A DNA stretch of 64,000 nt. It comes from Nonomuraea pusilla (GTDB lineage: Bacteria; Actinomycetota; Actinomycetes; Streptosporangiales; Streptosporangiaceae). Below, in pieces: positions 15,261 through 23,079 of the stretch (its first letter is position 1; each line of letters opens with the position of its first letter). A model generated the notes under the pieces. That model saw nothing but the letters and a program-made list of their open reading frames with translations. It was not told the origin of the DNA and searched no databases. The position numbers and the translations under genes were made by a program. Location of the stretch: the NCBI RefSeq assembly GCF_900109355.1, contig NZ_FOBF01000006.1, positions 124,001 through 188,000 of the forward strand. Direction: 5' to 3'.

Positions 15261-16637
15261 TTAGTGGAGGGTGTTCAGGGCTTTGGCCAGGGCTGTCAGG
15301 TGGGTGGGGCCGGCTAGGCCGGCGTGGTAGAGGTGGAAGTCCGTGGCTCCGGCCTTCGCGTACGTGCTGAGGTGGTGTGCCAGGACGGTGGCGTCGGCGG
15401 GGCGGGGCGGGAGGGCCAGGACGTAGGCGCCCACGCGCTGCCCCGGGTGGCACAGGTCGGCGAGGCGGCTGAGGCGGGCGGCGTCGGTCTCCGGGTCGCC
15501 CCAGCAGTTGCCCACCAGGACGTCCGCTCCCGGTTCGCCCTCAGGGAGGGCCGCGAAGGCGCCTGTCGCCCAGGGGTCTGGGGTGACGTGCAGTGTGATG
15601 GGGATGTTCGGGGCGATCTCGCGGATGGTGGTGATCAGGCGGCGGCGCAGTCCCGCCGAGAGGGACACGCGGACGGCCCGAACCTCGTCGGCCAGCGGGC
15701 CGAGTGCCTCCTCGATCGATGCGTAGGGGGTGCCGGGTTGTGGTGCGGGTACGGGGGTGGCTTGTACCTGGGTCCTCGGCGGGGTGGGTGGTTCGTTGGT
15801 CGAGGTGTTGGGGCCCGGTGGTGGCGGTGTGCGGGCGGCTCGTGCCTCATTCGTGAGTGGGCTGGGGGGTTCCTCGGCCGGCATGTCGGAGGGCCGGGTC
15901 GGCGGCGGGCCGCCTCTGGCGGTGTGTTCCGGCGTTCCCGGGGTGGGGTTCTCGTGGGTGATGGAGGTGGGCGGGTTCGGGAGAGGGGGGCGGGGCGTCA
16001 GGTGGCGGCGGATGAGGGGGCGCAGGGACGAGGGGTGGCGGGGGGCGCAGGCGGCGCAGAAGCACAGGCTGAGGAGGTCGGCGTGGGCGGCCGTCCAGTC
16101 GGCGCCCGCCGTCTTCTCGTGGACGCTCTGGTGCCCGAACCCCATCGGTCCGCAGGCCTCCAGGATGAGGCCGTCGGGTTCGGCGACGGCGAGGATCTCG
16201 CGGACGAGCCTGTCGCAGTAGTCGAGCACGTCGTCGTGGGCGGGGCAGAGCGCGTACGGGTAGGGGTCGCCGAAGGCGTTGCGGGTGACGAGGTCGGGGT
16301 GGAGCCGGCCGAGGTGGGAGTTGTGGGTGAGGACGGTCCAGGCGTGCACCTGGAGTCCGGCGGCCTTGAGCGCGTCGCGGGCGGTGAGGTAGGCGTCGGC
16401 GGGCGTCCACGTGGGGGCGGCGGGGACGAGACGGCCCCACGCGGAGGGGCGTACGGGGAGGTACAGGGCCGGGTGGGGGACGTCCAGGACGCGGTGGCGG
16501 GGGTGGTACGGGGTGGCGGCCCTGGTGGAGTGGTAGGAGACGGCGAGCGCGGCGGCGTCGACGCCGAGCGCGGCGATCCGTTCGGGCGCGGCGGGGTCGC
16601 CGGCGACGTCCCAGGGGTAGACGTAGGCGACCTTCAC
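15261..16637 (-). CDS. Putative glycoside-hydrolase-like TIM-barrel protein
   Basis: 458 residues from GTG 16637, overlapping the glucD stop by 4 bp (GTGA), hence coupled to it. Residues 1-205 look like a TIM-barrel half: VAYVYPWD, LQVHAWTVLTHNSHLG, NAFGDPYPYALCPAHDDVLDYC, EPDGLILEACGPMGFGH and CFCAACAPRH. The CxCxxC element after a DLLSL helix recalls uncharacterised glycoside-hydrolase-like families. Residues about 215-302 are a Pro/Thr-rich disordered insertion; a second ordered segment (DEVRAVRVSLSAGLRRRL ... GADVLVGNCWGDPET ... AGATDFHLYHAGLA) follows. No signal peptide is seen. Position suggests a role in the uronate pathway, for example releasing or processing a uronoside, but the activity is not established. 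Confidence 0.6.
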   Translation of the reverse strand: MKVAYVYPWDVAGDPAAPERIAALGVDAAALAVSYHSTRAATPYHPRHRVLDVPHPALYLPVRPSAWGRLVPAAPTWTPADAYLTARDALKAAGLQVHAWTVLTHNSHLGRLHPDLVTRNAFGDPYPYALCPAHDDVLDYCDRLVREILAVAEPDGLILEACGPMGFGHQSVHEKTAGADWTAAHADLLSLCFCAACAPRHPSSLRPLIRRHLTPRPPLPNPPTSITHENPTPGTPEHTARGGPPPTRPSDMPAEEPPSPLTNEARAARTPPPPGPNTSTNEPPTPPRTQVQATPVPAPQPGTPYASIEEALGPLADEVRAVRVSLSAGLRRRLITTIREIAPNIPITLHVTPDPWATGAFAALPEGEPGADVLVGNCWGDPETDAARLSRLADLCHPGQRVGAYVLALPPRPADATVLAHHLSTYAKAGATDFHLYHAGLAGPTHLTALAKALNTLH

Positions 16638-17890
16638 CAGCGGGGTCTCCTCGCGCTGAAGCCGGGTTCGACGCGCCGCATGTAGGTGGTGTCGTCGCGC
16701 GAGCGGATGCCGCAGGTCAGGTACTGCTCGTGCATGGCGGCGAGGGCGTCGCGGTCGAGGTCGACGCCGAGGCCGGGCCCGGTCGGCACGGTGACGGCGC
16801 CGTCGGTGAAGCGCAGCGCGCCGGGGCGGACGACGTCCTGGCCGTCCTGCCAGGGGGTGTGGGTGTCGCAGGCGAAGGTCAGGTTGGGGGTGGCGGCGGC
16901 CAGGTGGGTCATGGCGGCGAGGCTGATGCCGAGGTGGGAGTTGGAGTGCATGGACAGTTGCAGCCCGAACGTCCCGCAGAGGGCGGCGATCTGGGAGGAG
17001 CGGACGAGCCCGCCCCAGTAGTGGTGGTCGAGCAGCAGGACGCCGATGGCGCGGGAGGCGATGGCGGGGGGCAGGTGCTGGGGGGTGACGACGCACATGT
17101 TGGTGGCGAGCGGCATCGGGACGGCGGCGGAGACCTCGGCCATGCCGGGGATGCCGGAGGTGGGGTCCTCCAGGTACTGGAGGACGCCGTCGAGTTCGCG
17201 GCCGACGCGGATGGAGGTCTCGACGCTCCAGGCGGCGTTGGGGTCGAGCCGGAGCGGCACGCCGGGGAAGGCCTCGTGCAGCGCGCGGATGGCGGCGATC
17301 TCCTGGTCGGGCGGGAAGACGCCGCCTTTGAGTTTGATGGAGCGGAAGCCGTGCTCCTTGATGAGGAGGGCGGCCTGGGCGACGAGGCCGGCCTCGTCGA
17401 GCGCGGGGCCGTAGCGGTCGTCGGGCTCGCCGGGGTGGCCGGCCCATTTGTAGAAGAGGTACGCGCTGTAGGGGACGGCGTCGCGGACGCGCCCGCCGAG
17501 CAGGTCGGAGACGGGCACTCCGGCGGCTTTGCCCCGGATGTCGAGGCAGGCCACCTCGAACGGGGAGTGGACGCGGTCGACGCTCTTCTCCTTGGTGGCG
17601 GCGCCGGTCAGGCCGTGCAGGTCGGTGACGACGTCGCCGACGGCCGCGTGGATCCTGCGGTACATCTCGTTCGTGGCGTGGACGTCGAGCCCGATGAGAC
17701 GTTGCGCACATTCGCGGACTTTGGCCAGGTGGTCGTGGTCGCCGTAGGTCTCGCCGAGCCCGGTCAGTCCCTCGTCGGTGACGACTTCCACGACGGTGCG
17801 CAGGGCCCACGGTTCGTGGACGCCGGCGGCGTTGAGGAGGGGCGGGTCACGGAAGGCGACGGGGGTGACGTGGATCTGCGTGATGATCAT
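16634..17890 (-). CDS. gudD: Glucarate dehydratase-like enolase superfamily enzyme
   Basis: 418 residues from ATG 17890. Dehydrates glucarate (or galactarate/idarate) to 5-dehydro-4-deoxyglucarate. The N-terminus VAFRDPPLLNAAGVHEPWALRTVVEV is the glucarate dehydratase hallmark (residues 11-36). Barrel residues expected for the family are present: Lys186 and Lys188 in SIKLKGG, Asp216 and Asn218 in LRLDPNAAW, Glu241 in LEDP, Asn264 in LATNM, Asp288 and His315 in SMHSNSH. Length matches the family (about 420-445). First gene of a leftward pair with the TIM-barrel protein. A candidate IclR operator at 17902-17917 sits 12 bp upstream of the start. Divergent from the semialdehyde dehydrogenase of the same pathway. 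Confidence 0.92.
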   Translation of the reverse strand: MIITQIHVTPVAFRDPPLLNAAGVHEPWALRTVVEVVTDEGLTGLGETYGDHDHLAKVRECAQRLIGLDVHATNEMYRRIHAAVGDVVTDLHGLTGAATKEKSVDRVHSPFEVACLDIRGKAAGVPVSDLLGGRVRDAVPYSAYLFYKWAGHPGEPDDRYGPALDEAGLVAQAALLIKEHGFRSIKLKGGVFPPDQEIAAIRALHEAFPGVPLRLDPNAAWSVETSIRVGRELDGVLQYLEDPTSGIPGMAEVSAAVPMPLATNMCVVTPQHLPPAIASRAIGVLLLDHHYWGGLVRSSQIAALCGTFGLQLSMHSNSHLGISLAAMTHLAAATPNLTFACDTHTPWQDGQDVVRPGALRFTDGAVTVPTGPGLGVDLDRDALAAMHEQYLTCGIRSRDDTTYMRRVEPGFSARRPRW

Positions 17891-17901
17891 AAGTGTCCGC
17901 C

Positions 17902-17917
17902 GTCCATGTATGTGAAC
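17902..17917 (-). promoter_or_regulatory. Candidate IclR operator, glucarate dehydratase promoter
   Basis: Minus-strand GTTCACATACATGGAC, an imperfect palindrome that recurs at 21275-21290, 24406-24421 and 24484-24499 within this cluster. Placed between the start codon at 17890 and a possible leftward promoter (TTACAG, 17 nt, AATTAT). Confidence 0.7.
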
Positions 17918-17928
17918 ACCAGTCATAA

Positions 17929-17956
17929 TTGTGGACAGTGCTGGCAACTGTAAGAA
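17929..17956 (+). promoter_or_regulatory. Possible promoter of the semialdehyde dehydrogenase gene
   Basis: TTGTGG at 17929-17934 and TAAGAA at 17951-17956 are 16 bp apart. They lie 40 bp before the start codon at 17996 in the 105-bp divergent region. Confidence 0.4.
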
Positions 17957-17995
17957 TCGGGGGTAGAAAGTGTCAAGACTGCGAAGGGCCATCTG

Positions 17996-19465
17996 ATGAT
18001 CCACGGATACGACCCCAGGACCGGTGAGAACGTCGGCGCCGGTCTGAGCGAGACGGACGGCGACGGGGTCGACTTGATCGTCTCCGCCGCCGCGGCCGCC
18101 GGAGCGGCCTGGCGGGCCACCTCCGCGGACGAGCGGGCGGCCGCCCTGGAGGCCGTGGCCGACGCGCTGACCGAGCGCGTGGACGAGCTGTGGCGGCTCG
18201 CCGACCAGGAGACCGCGCTCGGCGAGGGGCGGCTGCGGGGCGAGGTGGCGCGCGCGGCCGGGCAGTTCCGGCTCTTCGCCCAGGTCATCAGGGACGGCGG
18301 GTACGTCGAGGCGATCATCGACCACGCCGACCCGTCCGCCGTGCCGCCGAGGCCGGACGTCCGGCGCATGCGGCGCCCGCTGCCCGGCGTGGTCGCCGTG
18401 TTCGCGGCGAGCAACTTCCCGTTCGCGTTCTCGGTGGCGGGCGGCGACACCGCGTCGGCGCTGGCGGCGGGCTGCCCGGTCGTCGTCAAGGCGCACCCGG
18501 GCCACCCGAACACCTCCGAGCGGGTGGCGAGGATCGTGCGTGACGCGCTGCCGTACCCCGACCTGCTGGGCCTGGTGCAGGGCATGCAGGCGGGCGCGGA
18601 CCTGGTGAAGCACCCGCTGGTGGTGGCGGCGGGGTTCACCGGCTCGGTCGCGGGCGGCAAGGCGATCCAGCGGCTCATCGACGAGCGGGAGACGCCGATC
18701 CCGTTCTACGGCGAGCTGGGCAGCGTCAACCCGGTCGTGGTGCTGCCGTCGGCGCCGGCCCGGGAGGTGGCGGCCGGTTTCGCGGGATCGCTCACGCTGG
18801 GCGTGGGCCAGTTCTGCACGAACCCGGGCCTGATGTTCGTGCCCGAGGGCGACGAGCTGCGCAAGGCCCTCGTGGAGGCCGTGGAGGGCACGTCGGGCGG
18901 CCCGATGCTGGGCGAGCGCATCAGGGACGGCTACCTGGGCGGTCTCGACCGGCTGGGCGAGCTGCGGCTGCTGGCCGAGGGCAGGCCGGGTGAGGGCGCC
19001 CTCGCGGTCACGCCGAAGGTGTTCACCACGGATCTCGCGTCGTTCGCCGAGAAGCTGCCGCAGGTCGCCGAGGAGTGCTTCGGGCCGGCGTCGGTCGTGG
19101 TGACCTACCGCGACGCGTCCGAGCTGCCGGCGGTGCTGGAGCGGCTGGAGGGGTCGCTCACGGCGACGATCCACTCGGCCGACCCCGGCGAGGCGGGCGA
19201 GGTCGCCGAGGTGCTGGGCAGGAAGGCGGGCCGGCTCATCTGGAACGGCTGGCCGACCGGGGTGGCGGTGTGCTGGGCGATGCACCACGGGGGTCCGTGG
19301 CCGTCGTCCACCTCGGCGTCCACGTCGGTGGGCGCCACGGCGATCGAGCGGTGGCTCGCGCCGACCGCGTACCAGGACTGGCCGCAGGCGCTGCTGCCCG
19401 ACGAGCTCAAGGACGCCAACCCGCTCGGCGTCCCGCAGCGCGTGGACGGACGCCTCACCGTCTGA
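17996..19465 (+). CDS. 2,5-dioxovalerate (2-oxoglutarate semialdehyde) dehydrogenase
   Basis: 489 residues from ATG 17996. Aldehyde dehydrogenase superfamily, NAD(P)-dependent, oxidising 2-oxoglutarate semialdehyde to 2-oxoglutarate in the last step of aldarate breakdown. Visible: FAASNFPFAFSVAGGDTASALAAGCPVVVKAHPGHP (cofactor site, Lys165), FTGSVAGGKAI, general base Glu240 in FYGELGSVNPVVV, and nucleophile Cys274 in GQFCTNPG. The KAHPGHP and FYGELGSVNP variants characterise the semialdehyde subfamily rather than betaine aldehyde types. Divergent from glucarate dehydratase; convergent with kdgD across a strong terminator. Pathway context makes the specific assignment convincing. Confidence 0.92.
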   Translation: MIHGYDPRTGENVGAGLSETDGDGVDLIVSAAAAAGAAWRATSADERAAALEAVADALTERVDELWRLADQETALGEGRLRGEVARAAGQFRLFAQVIRDGGYVEAIIDHADPSAVPPRPDVRRMRRPLPGVVAVFAASNFPFAFSVAGGDTASALAAGCPVVVKAHPGHPNTSERVARIVRDALPYPDLLGLVQGMQAGADLVKHPLVVAAGFTGSVAGGKAIQRLIDERETPIPFYGELGSVNPVVVLPSAPAREVAAGFAGSLTLGVGQFCTNPGLMFVPEGDELRKALVEAVEGTSGGPMLGERIRDGYLGGLDRLGELRLLAEGRPGEGALAVTPKVFTTDLASFAEKLPQVAEECFGPASVVVTYRDASELPAVLERLEGSLTATIHSADPGEAGEVAEVLGRKAGRLIWNGWPTGVAVCWAMHHGGPWPSSTSASTSVGATAIERWLAPTAYQDWPQALLPDELKDANPLGVPQRVDGRLTV

Positions 19466-19498
19466 CCATCTGACGGCGGCCGGCCGGCCTGCCGGCCT

Positions 19499-19534
19499 GC
19501 CTCCGAGGGCGGCGCCATCACCGCCCTCGGAGGC
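19499..19534. terminator. Bidirectional terminator between convergent catabolic genes
   Basis: CCTCCGAGGGCGG at 19500-19512 pairs perfectly with 19521-19533, plus an outer G-C pair, around an 8-nt loop. It lies between stops at 19465 and 19542. Confidence 0.8.
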
Positions 19535-19541
19535 CGCGGCC

Positions 19542-20453
19542 TCAGGCCGCTCCGGCGATCTCCAGGCCGGTGGCGATGATCTCCTTCAGTTCGGCGATGT
19601 GCTCGGGGGCAGGGTCGGTCAGCGGCGCCCGGACCCCGCCGACGTCCAGCCCGCGCAGCCGCACTCCGGCCTTGACGAGGGAGACGGCGTAGCCGGGCAC
19701 GAGGTCGCGCAGCTCGACGAGCGGCAGGTAGAAGGCGGTGAGCAGCCGCCGGGCCAGCTCCTCGTCGCCCCCGGTGACGGCCCGGTGGAAGGCGAGCGCG
19801 ACCTCGGGCGCGAAGGCGAACGCCGCGCTGGAGTACAGGTCCACCCCGATGCCCCGGTACGCGGGCACGGTCAGCTCGGCCGTGGGGAGGCCGTTGAAGA
19901 AGGTGAACCCCTGCGCACCGGACGCCCTGACGGTCAGGACGATGCGCTGGAGCAGGTCGAAGTCGCCAAGACCGTCCTTGAAGCCGATGACGTGGGGCGT
20001 GCGCGCCAGTTCGGCCACGGCGGCCGGGGTGAACCTGGCCGTGGCCCGCTGGTAGATGATCACGGGTAGCTCGGCGGCGTCGGCGACCTCGCGTACGTAT
20101 CTGACGAGCCCGTCCGGCGGCCCGGAGACCAGGTAGGGCGGCATGAGCAGCAGCCCGTCGGCGCCGCGTGCCGCGGCGGCGCGGGCCAGTGCCCTGGCGG
20201 CGGGCAGCGGGCCTCCGGCGCCCGCGAAGACGGGGACGCGCCCCGCCGCGGCCTCGACGGCCGTGGCCACGACCCTGGCGTGGTCGTCGAGGTCGAGGGC
20301 GTTGAACTCGCCGGTGCCGCACGCGGGGAACACCCCTCCCGCCCCGGCCTCGACGCCTTCGGCGACGTGCCGGGCCAGCACGGGTTCGGCGATGTCGCCG
20401 TCGGGCCCGAACGGGGTCACGGGGAAGAAGAGAACACCTTCCAGCCGCATCAA
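19542..20453 (-). CDS. kdgD: 5-dehydro-4-deoxyglucarate dehydratase
   Basis: 303 residues from the first ATG at 20453 (second at 20450). DapA-fold enzyme that dehydrates and decarboxylates 5-dehydro-4-deoxyglucarate to 2-oxoglutarate semialdehyde. The Schiff-base lysine is K159 in VIGFKDGLGDFD and the catalytic tyrosine is Tyr134 in IIYQRATARFT. The FPACGTGEFNALDLDDH loop (Cys45, Gly46, Thr47) replaces the NGTTGE of biosynthetic DapA and is diagnostic of the subfamily. Located 10 bp downstream of the iclR stop on the same strand, so co-transcribed with the regulator. It links glucarate dehydratase and the semialdehyde dehydrogenase in one linear route. Confidence 0.92.
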   Translation of the reverse strand: MMRLEGVLFFPVTPFGPDGDIAEPVLARHVAEGVEAGAGGVFPACGTGEFNALDLDDHARVVATAVEAAAGRVPVFAGAGGPLPAARALARAAAARGADGLLLMPPYLVSGPPDGLVRYVREVADAAELPVIIYQRATARFTPAAVAELARTPHVIGFKDGLGDFDLLQRIVLTVRASGAQGFTFFNGLPTAELTVPAYRGIGVDLYSSAAFAFAPEVALAFHRAVTGGDEELARRLLTAFYLPLVELRDLVPGYAVSLVKAGVRLRGLDVGGVRAPLTDPAPEHIAELKEIIATGLEIAGAA

Positions 20454-20463
20454 CAGTCCTTTC

Positions 20464-21231
20464 TCAGCGGATGCCCTCCCTGCGCAGAGTCGCAGCGAGC
20501 TTGTGGGTGTGGCCGATCACCGCCTGGGTGACGCGTTCGACCTCGGCGGGCGGCAGGCCGGCCGGCATGGAGCAGCTGATCGCGTCGGTGGCCGGGATGC
20601 GGTAGTCGACCGCGACGGCGACGCAGGCGACGCCGGGCGTGCCCTGCTCGCGCTCGTACGCCCAGCCTCTGGTGCGGACCTGGTCGAGTTCGCCGGTGAG
20701 CTTGGCGAGGTCGGTGATGCTGTGCTCGGTCGGGCCTGTGAGCGGGTCGGGCAGCAGGGCTTCGACCTCGTCGTCGGTGAGCTGGGCGAGCAGCGCCTGG
20801 CCGAGCGCGGTGACGTGGGCGGGCAGCCGCCGGCCGACGCGCGGGATGACGTGGTGGGCGTCGCGGGCCTCCCTGGTGGCCAGGTAGAGGACGTGCGCCT
20901 CGTCCCTGCGGGCGAAGTGCACGGTGCGGCCGGTCTCGGCACGCAGGTCCTCCAGCGTCTCCTGGGCGAACGGCAGCGCGGGGTCCTTGTCGAGGTAGGC
21001 GGTGCCGGTGAGCAGGGCGTGCGGCCCGATGCCGAAGGCGGAGCGCGCGCCGTCGGTCTCGACCCATTTGAGCTCCACGAGGGTGCGCATCAGCGCGTGC
21101 AGGCTGCTGCGGGGGAACCCGGTGCGCTGCTGGAGCTCGGACAGCGACAGGTTCCGGTGGGAGGCGGCGAGCGTCTCCAGGATGCGGATCGTGCGCTCGG
21201 CGGACTTGACCAGCTGGGGCTCCATGCTCAT
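20464..21231 (-). CDS. IclR family transcriptional regulator
   Basis: 255 residues from ATG 21231 (MSMEPQLVKSAERTIRILETLAASHRNLSLSELQQRTGFPRSSLHALMRTL in outline, residues 1-51). The winged helix is followed by the IclR effector domain with RVGRRLPAHVTALGQALLA and the C-terminal ISCSMPAG segment. An in-frame ATG 6 bp downstream is the alternative start. Lies between the importer permease gene and kdgD, all leftward. A motif (GTTCAGATACATGGAC) recurring at the other promoters of the cluster lies 44 bp upstream, suggesting autoregulation. Likely a repressor responding to a uronate or aldarate intermediate (inference). Confidence 0.9.
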   Translation of the reverse strand: MSMEPQLVKSAERTIRILETLAASHRNLSLSELQQRTGFPRSSLHALMRTLVELKWVETDGARSAFGIGPHALLTGTAYLDKDPALPFAQETLEDLRAETGRTVHFARRDEAHVLYLATREARDAHHVIPRVGRRLPAHVTALGQALLAQLTDDEVEALLPDPLTGPTEHSITDLAKLTGELDQVRTRGWAYEREQGTPGVACVAVAVDYRIPATDAISCSMPAGLPPAEVERVTQAVIGHTHKLAATLRREGIR

Positions 21232-21274
21232 CCCATCTCGACGGTTTCTGTGCACTGTCAGGATATGGGATAGC

Positions 21275-21290
21275 GTTCAGATACATGGAC
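21275..21290 (+). promoter_or_regulatory. Candidate IclR operator upstream of iclR
   Basis: GTTCAGATACATGGAC differs at one base from the glucarate dehydratase site. It lies in the 61-bp gap between the permease stop and the iclR start. Confidence 0.65.
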
Positions 21291-21292
21291 AT

Positions 21293-22153
21293 CTAACCCT
21301 TGACCGCACCGCTGGTGAGACCGCGCATGAACTGCCGCTGGAAGGCGAGGAAGGCGATGATCGACGGCAGCAGCGCCAGCAGCGAGGCCGCGAGCAGCAC
21401 GCCGATGCCCACCTCCTCGTTGGAGCGGAGGCTGCGCAGCGCCACGGGGAGGGTCCAGGTGGTGGAGTCGGTGGAGACGATCAGCGGGAGCAGGTACTGG
21501 TCCCAGATCATGGTGAAGCCGAAGACGCCGATCACGCCGAGCGCGGGCCGGCACAGCGGCACGATGATCGTCGCGAAGATCCGGAACTCGCCGGCGCCGT
21601 CGATGCGCGCGGCCTCCTCCAGCTCGACCGGCACCTCCTTCATGAACTCGGTCATGACGAGGATGGAGAAGCCCCAGGCGCCGACCGGCAGGATCATGCC
21701 CGCGTACGTGCCGATGAGGTCGAGGTGGAGGACGGGCAGGTCCGCCAGCACCAGCGACAGCGGGATGGCGATGATCTCCTCGGGCAGCATCATGGTGGCC
21801 AGCATGAGCAGCATCACGAACGTCATGCCCCTGAACCTCTTGCGGGCCAGCGCGTACGCCGCGAACACGCTCACCAGCATCTGCAGCAGCAGGCCGAAGC
21901 CCACCACGACGAACGAGTTGAGCAGGTAGAGGTAGACGTTCTGGTCCTTGGCCAGGACGAAGTTGTCCAGCGTGAAGTCGTCGGGCCACAGCGAGAACGC
22001 CGTGGGGTCGAGCGTCCTGCCGAAGGCGCTGACGAGCAGGCCGAGCAGCGGCCCGGTGAACACCAGCACCATCGCGGCGTACAGGACGACCTTGGCGGCG
22101 GTGGCGGCGGGGCCGCGCCGCGACTCCAGCCCCAGCGCGCTGTCGAACCTCAT
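21293..22153 (-). CDS. Sugar ABC transporter permease (MalG type)
   Basis: 286 residues from ATG 22153, whose ATGA overlaps the stop of the preceding permease gene. Six membrane segments, with the EAA loop VPVELEEAARIDGAGEFRIFATIIVPLCRPAL (residues about 175-205) that contacts the ATPase. The short terminal motif QFMRGLTSGAVKG is typical of CUT1 MalG proteins. Third gene of the leftward importer operon. No ATPase gene is present here, so a shared MsiK-like ATPase is expected, as usual in actinomycetes (established for Streptomyces, inferred here). Confidence 0.9.
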   Translation of the reverse strand: MRFDSALGLESRRGPAATAAKVVLYAAMVLVFTGPLLGLLVSAFGRTLDPTAFSLWPDDFTLDNFVLAKDQNVYLYLLNSFVVVGFGLLLQMLVSVFAAYALARKRFRGMTFVMLLMLATMMLPEEIIAIPLSLVLADLPVLHLDLIGTYAGMILPVGAWGFSILVMTEFMKEVPVELEEAARIDGAGEFRIFATIIVPLCRPALGVIGVFGFTMIWDQYLLPLIVSTDSTTWTLPVALRSLRSNEEVGIGVLLAASLLALLPSIIAFLAFQRQFMRGLTSGAVKG

Positions 22154-23079
22154 GTCGCCTGCCTCCTGCGCAGCGTCTGGACGACCACCGTGAGCGCGAG
22201 CGTGGCGAGGAACAGCACGATTCCGCCGGCCGAGGCCACGCCCAGCTCGTTCTTCTGGAAGCCGAGCTTGTAGATGAGCGTCATGAGCACCTCGGACGAG
22301 CCGTTGGGCCCGCCGTTGGTGAGCACGTAGACCTCGACGAACACGCGCAGGCCGCGGATGGCCGCGAGCGTGGCGAGGATCCAGAAGACGGGCCGCAGGG
22401 CGGGGAGCGTGATGTGGCGCAGCCGGCGCCAGGTGGAGGCGCCGTCGACGGCGGCCGCCTCGTACAGCGAGCGGTCCACGCCCACCAGCCCCGCCAGGAA
22501 GATCATCATGTCGTACGGGGTGCCGCGCCAGACGCTCATCAGCATGATCGACCACAGGGAGGAGTGCTCGCTGGCCAGCCACGGCTGCGGGTCGAGGCCG
22601 AACCAGCCGATGACGACGTTCAGCATGCCGGTGTCGCCCGGGTGGAACATGATCCGCCACACCTCGGACACCGCCGCCATCGTCGTGACGACCGGGAGGA
22701 ACGCGGCGGTCCGCACGAACCAGAGGTACTTGGCGGGGCCCTCGATGAGCAGCGCGAGCACCAGGCCGAGCACGAGCGAGCCGGCCGTGGTGCCCAGCGC
22801 CAGCACGACGCTGTGCCAGATGGCCGCGGCGAACTCGTCGTCGGTGATGATGGTCCGGTAGTTGTCCAGGCCGACCCACTCGTCGCCCAGGAACGTCTGC
22901 ACCTTGAACAGGCTCTTCCACAGGCCGAGCGCCATGGGGATGAACTTGAAGTACAGGAACAGCAGCAGCGCGGGGGCCAGGAACAGCCAGGCGGTCAGCG
23001 TCCCCCGCCGCCGCGCCGGGACGGCGGGGCGGCGGGGCGGCGCCGTCCGGCTGCGGGCCGGGCTGAGGGTGGAGGTCAT
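22150..23079 (-). CDS. Sugar ABC transporter permease (MalF type)
   Basis: 309 residues from ATG 23079, overlapping the binding-protein stop by 4 bp. Begins with a basic cytoplasmic tail (SPARSRTAPPRRPAVPARRR), then six membrane segments. Carries the EAA loop YEAAAVDGASTWRRLRHITLPALRPVF (residues about 212-238). An extended periplasmic loop follows the first helix (FKVQTFLGDEWVGLDNYRTII), as in CUT1 MalF proteins. Operates with the 21293-22153 permease and the lipoprotein encoded upstream to import a sugar acid or oligosaccharide, most likely a uronate-containing one given the catabolic neighbours. Confidence 0.9.
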   Translation of the reverse strand: MTSTLSPARSRTAPPRRPAVPARRRGTLTAWLFLAPALLLFLYFKFIPMALGLWKSLFKVQTFLGDEWVGLDNYRTIITDDEFAAAIWHSVVLALGTTAGSLVLGLVLALLIEGPAKYLWFVRTAAFLPVVTTMAAVSEVWRIMFHPGDTGMLNVVIGWFGLDPQPWLASEHSSLWSIMLMSVWRGTPYDMMIFLAGLVGVDRSLYEAAAVDGASTWRRLRHITLPALRPVFWILATLAAIRGLRVFVEVYVLTNGGPNGSSEVLMTLIYKLGFQKNELGVASAGGIVLFLATLALTVVVQTLRRRQAT

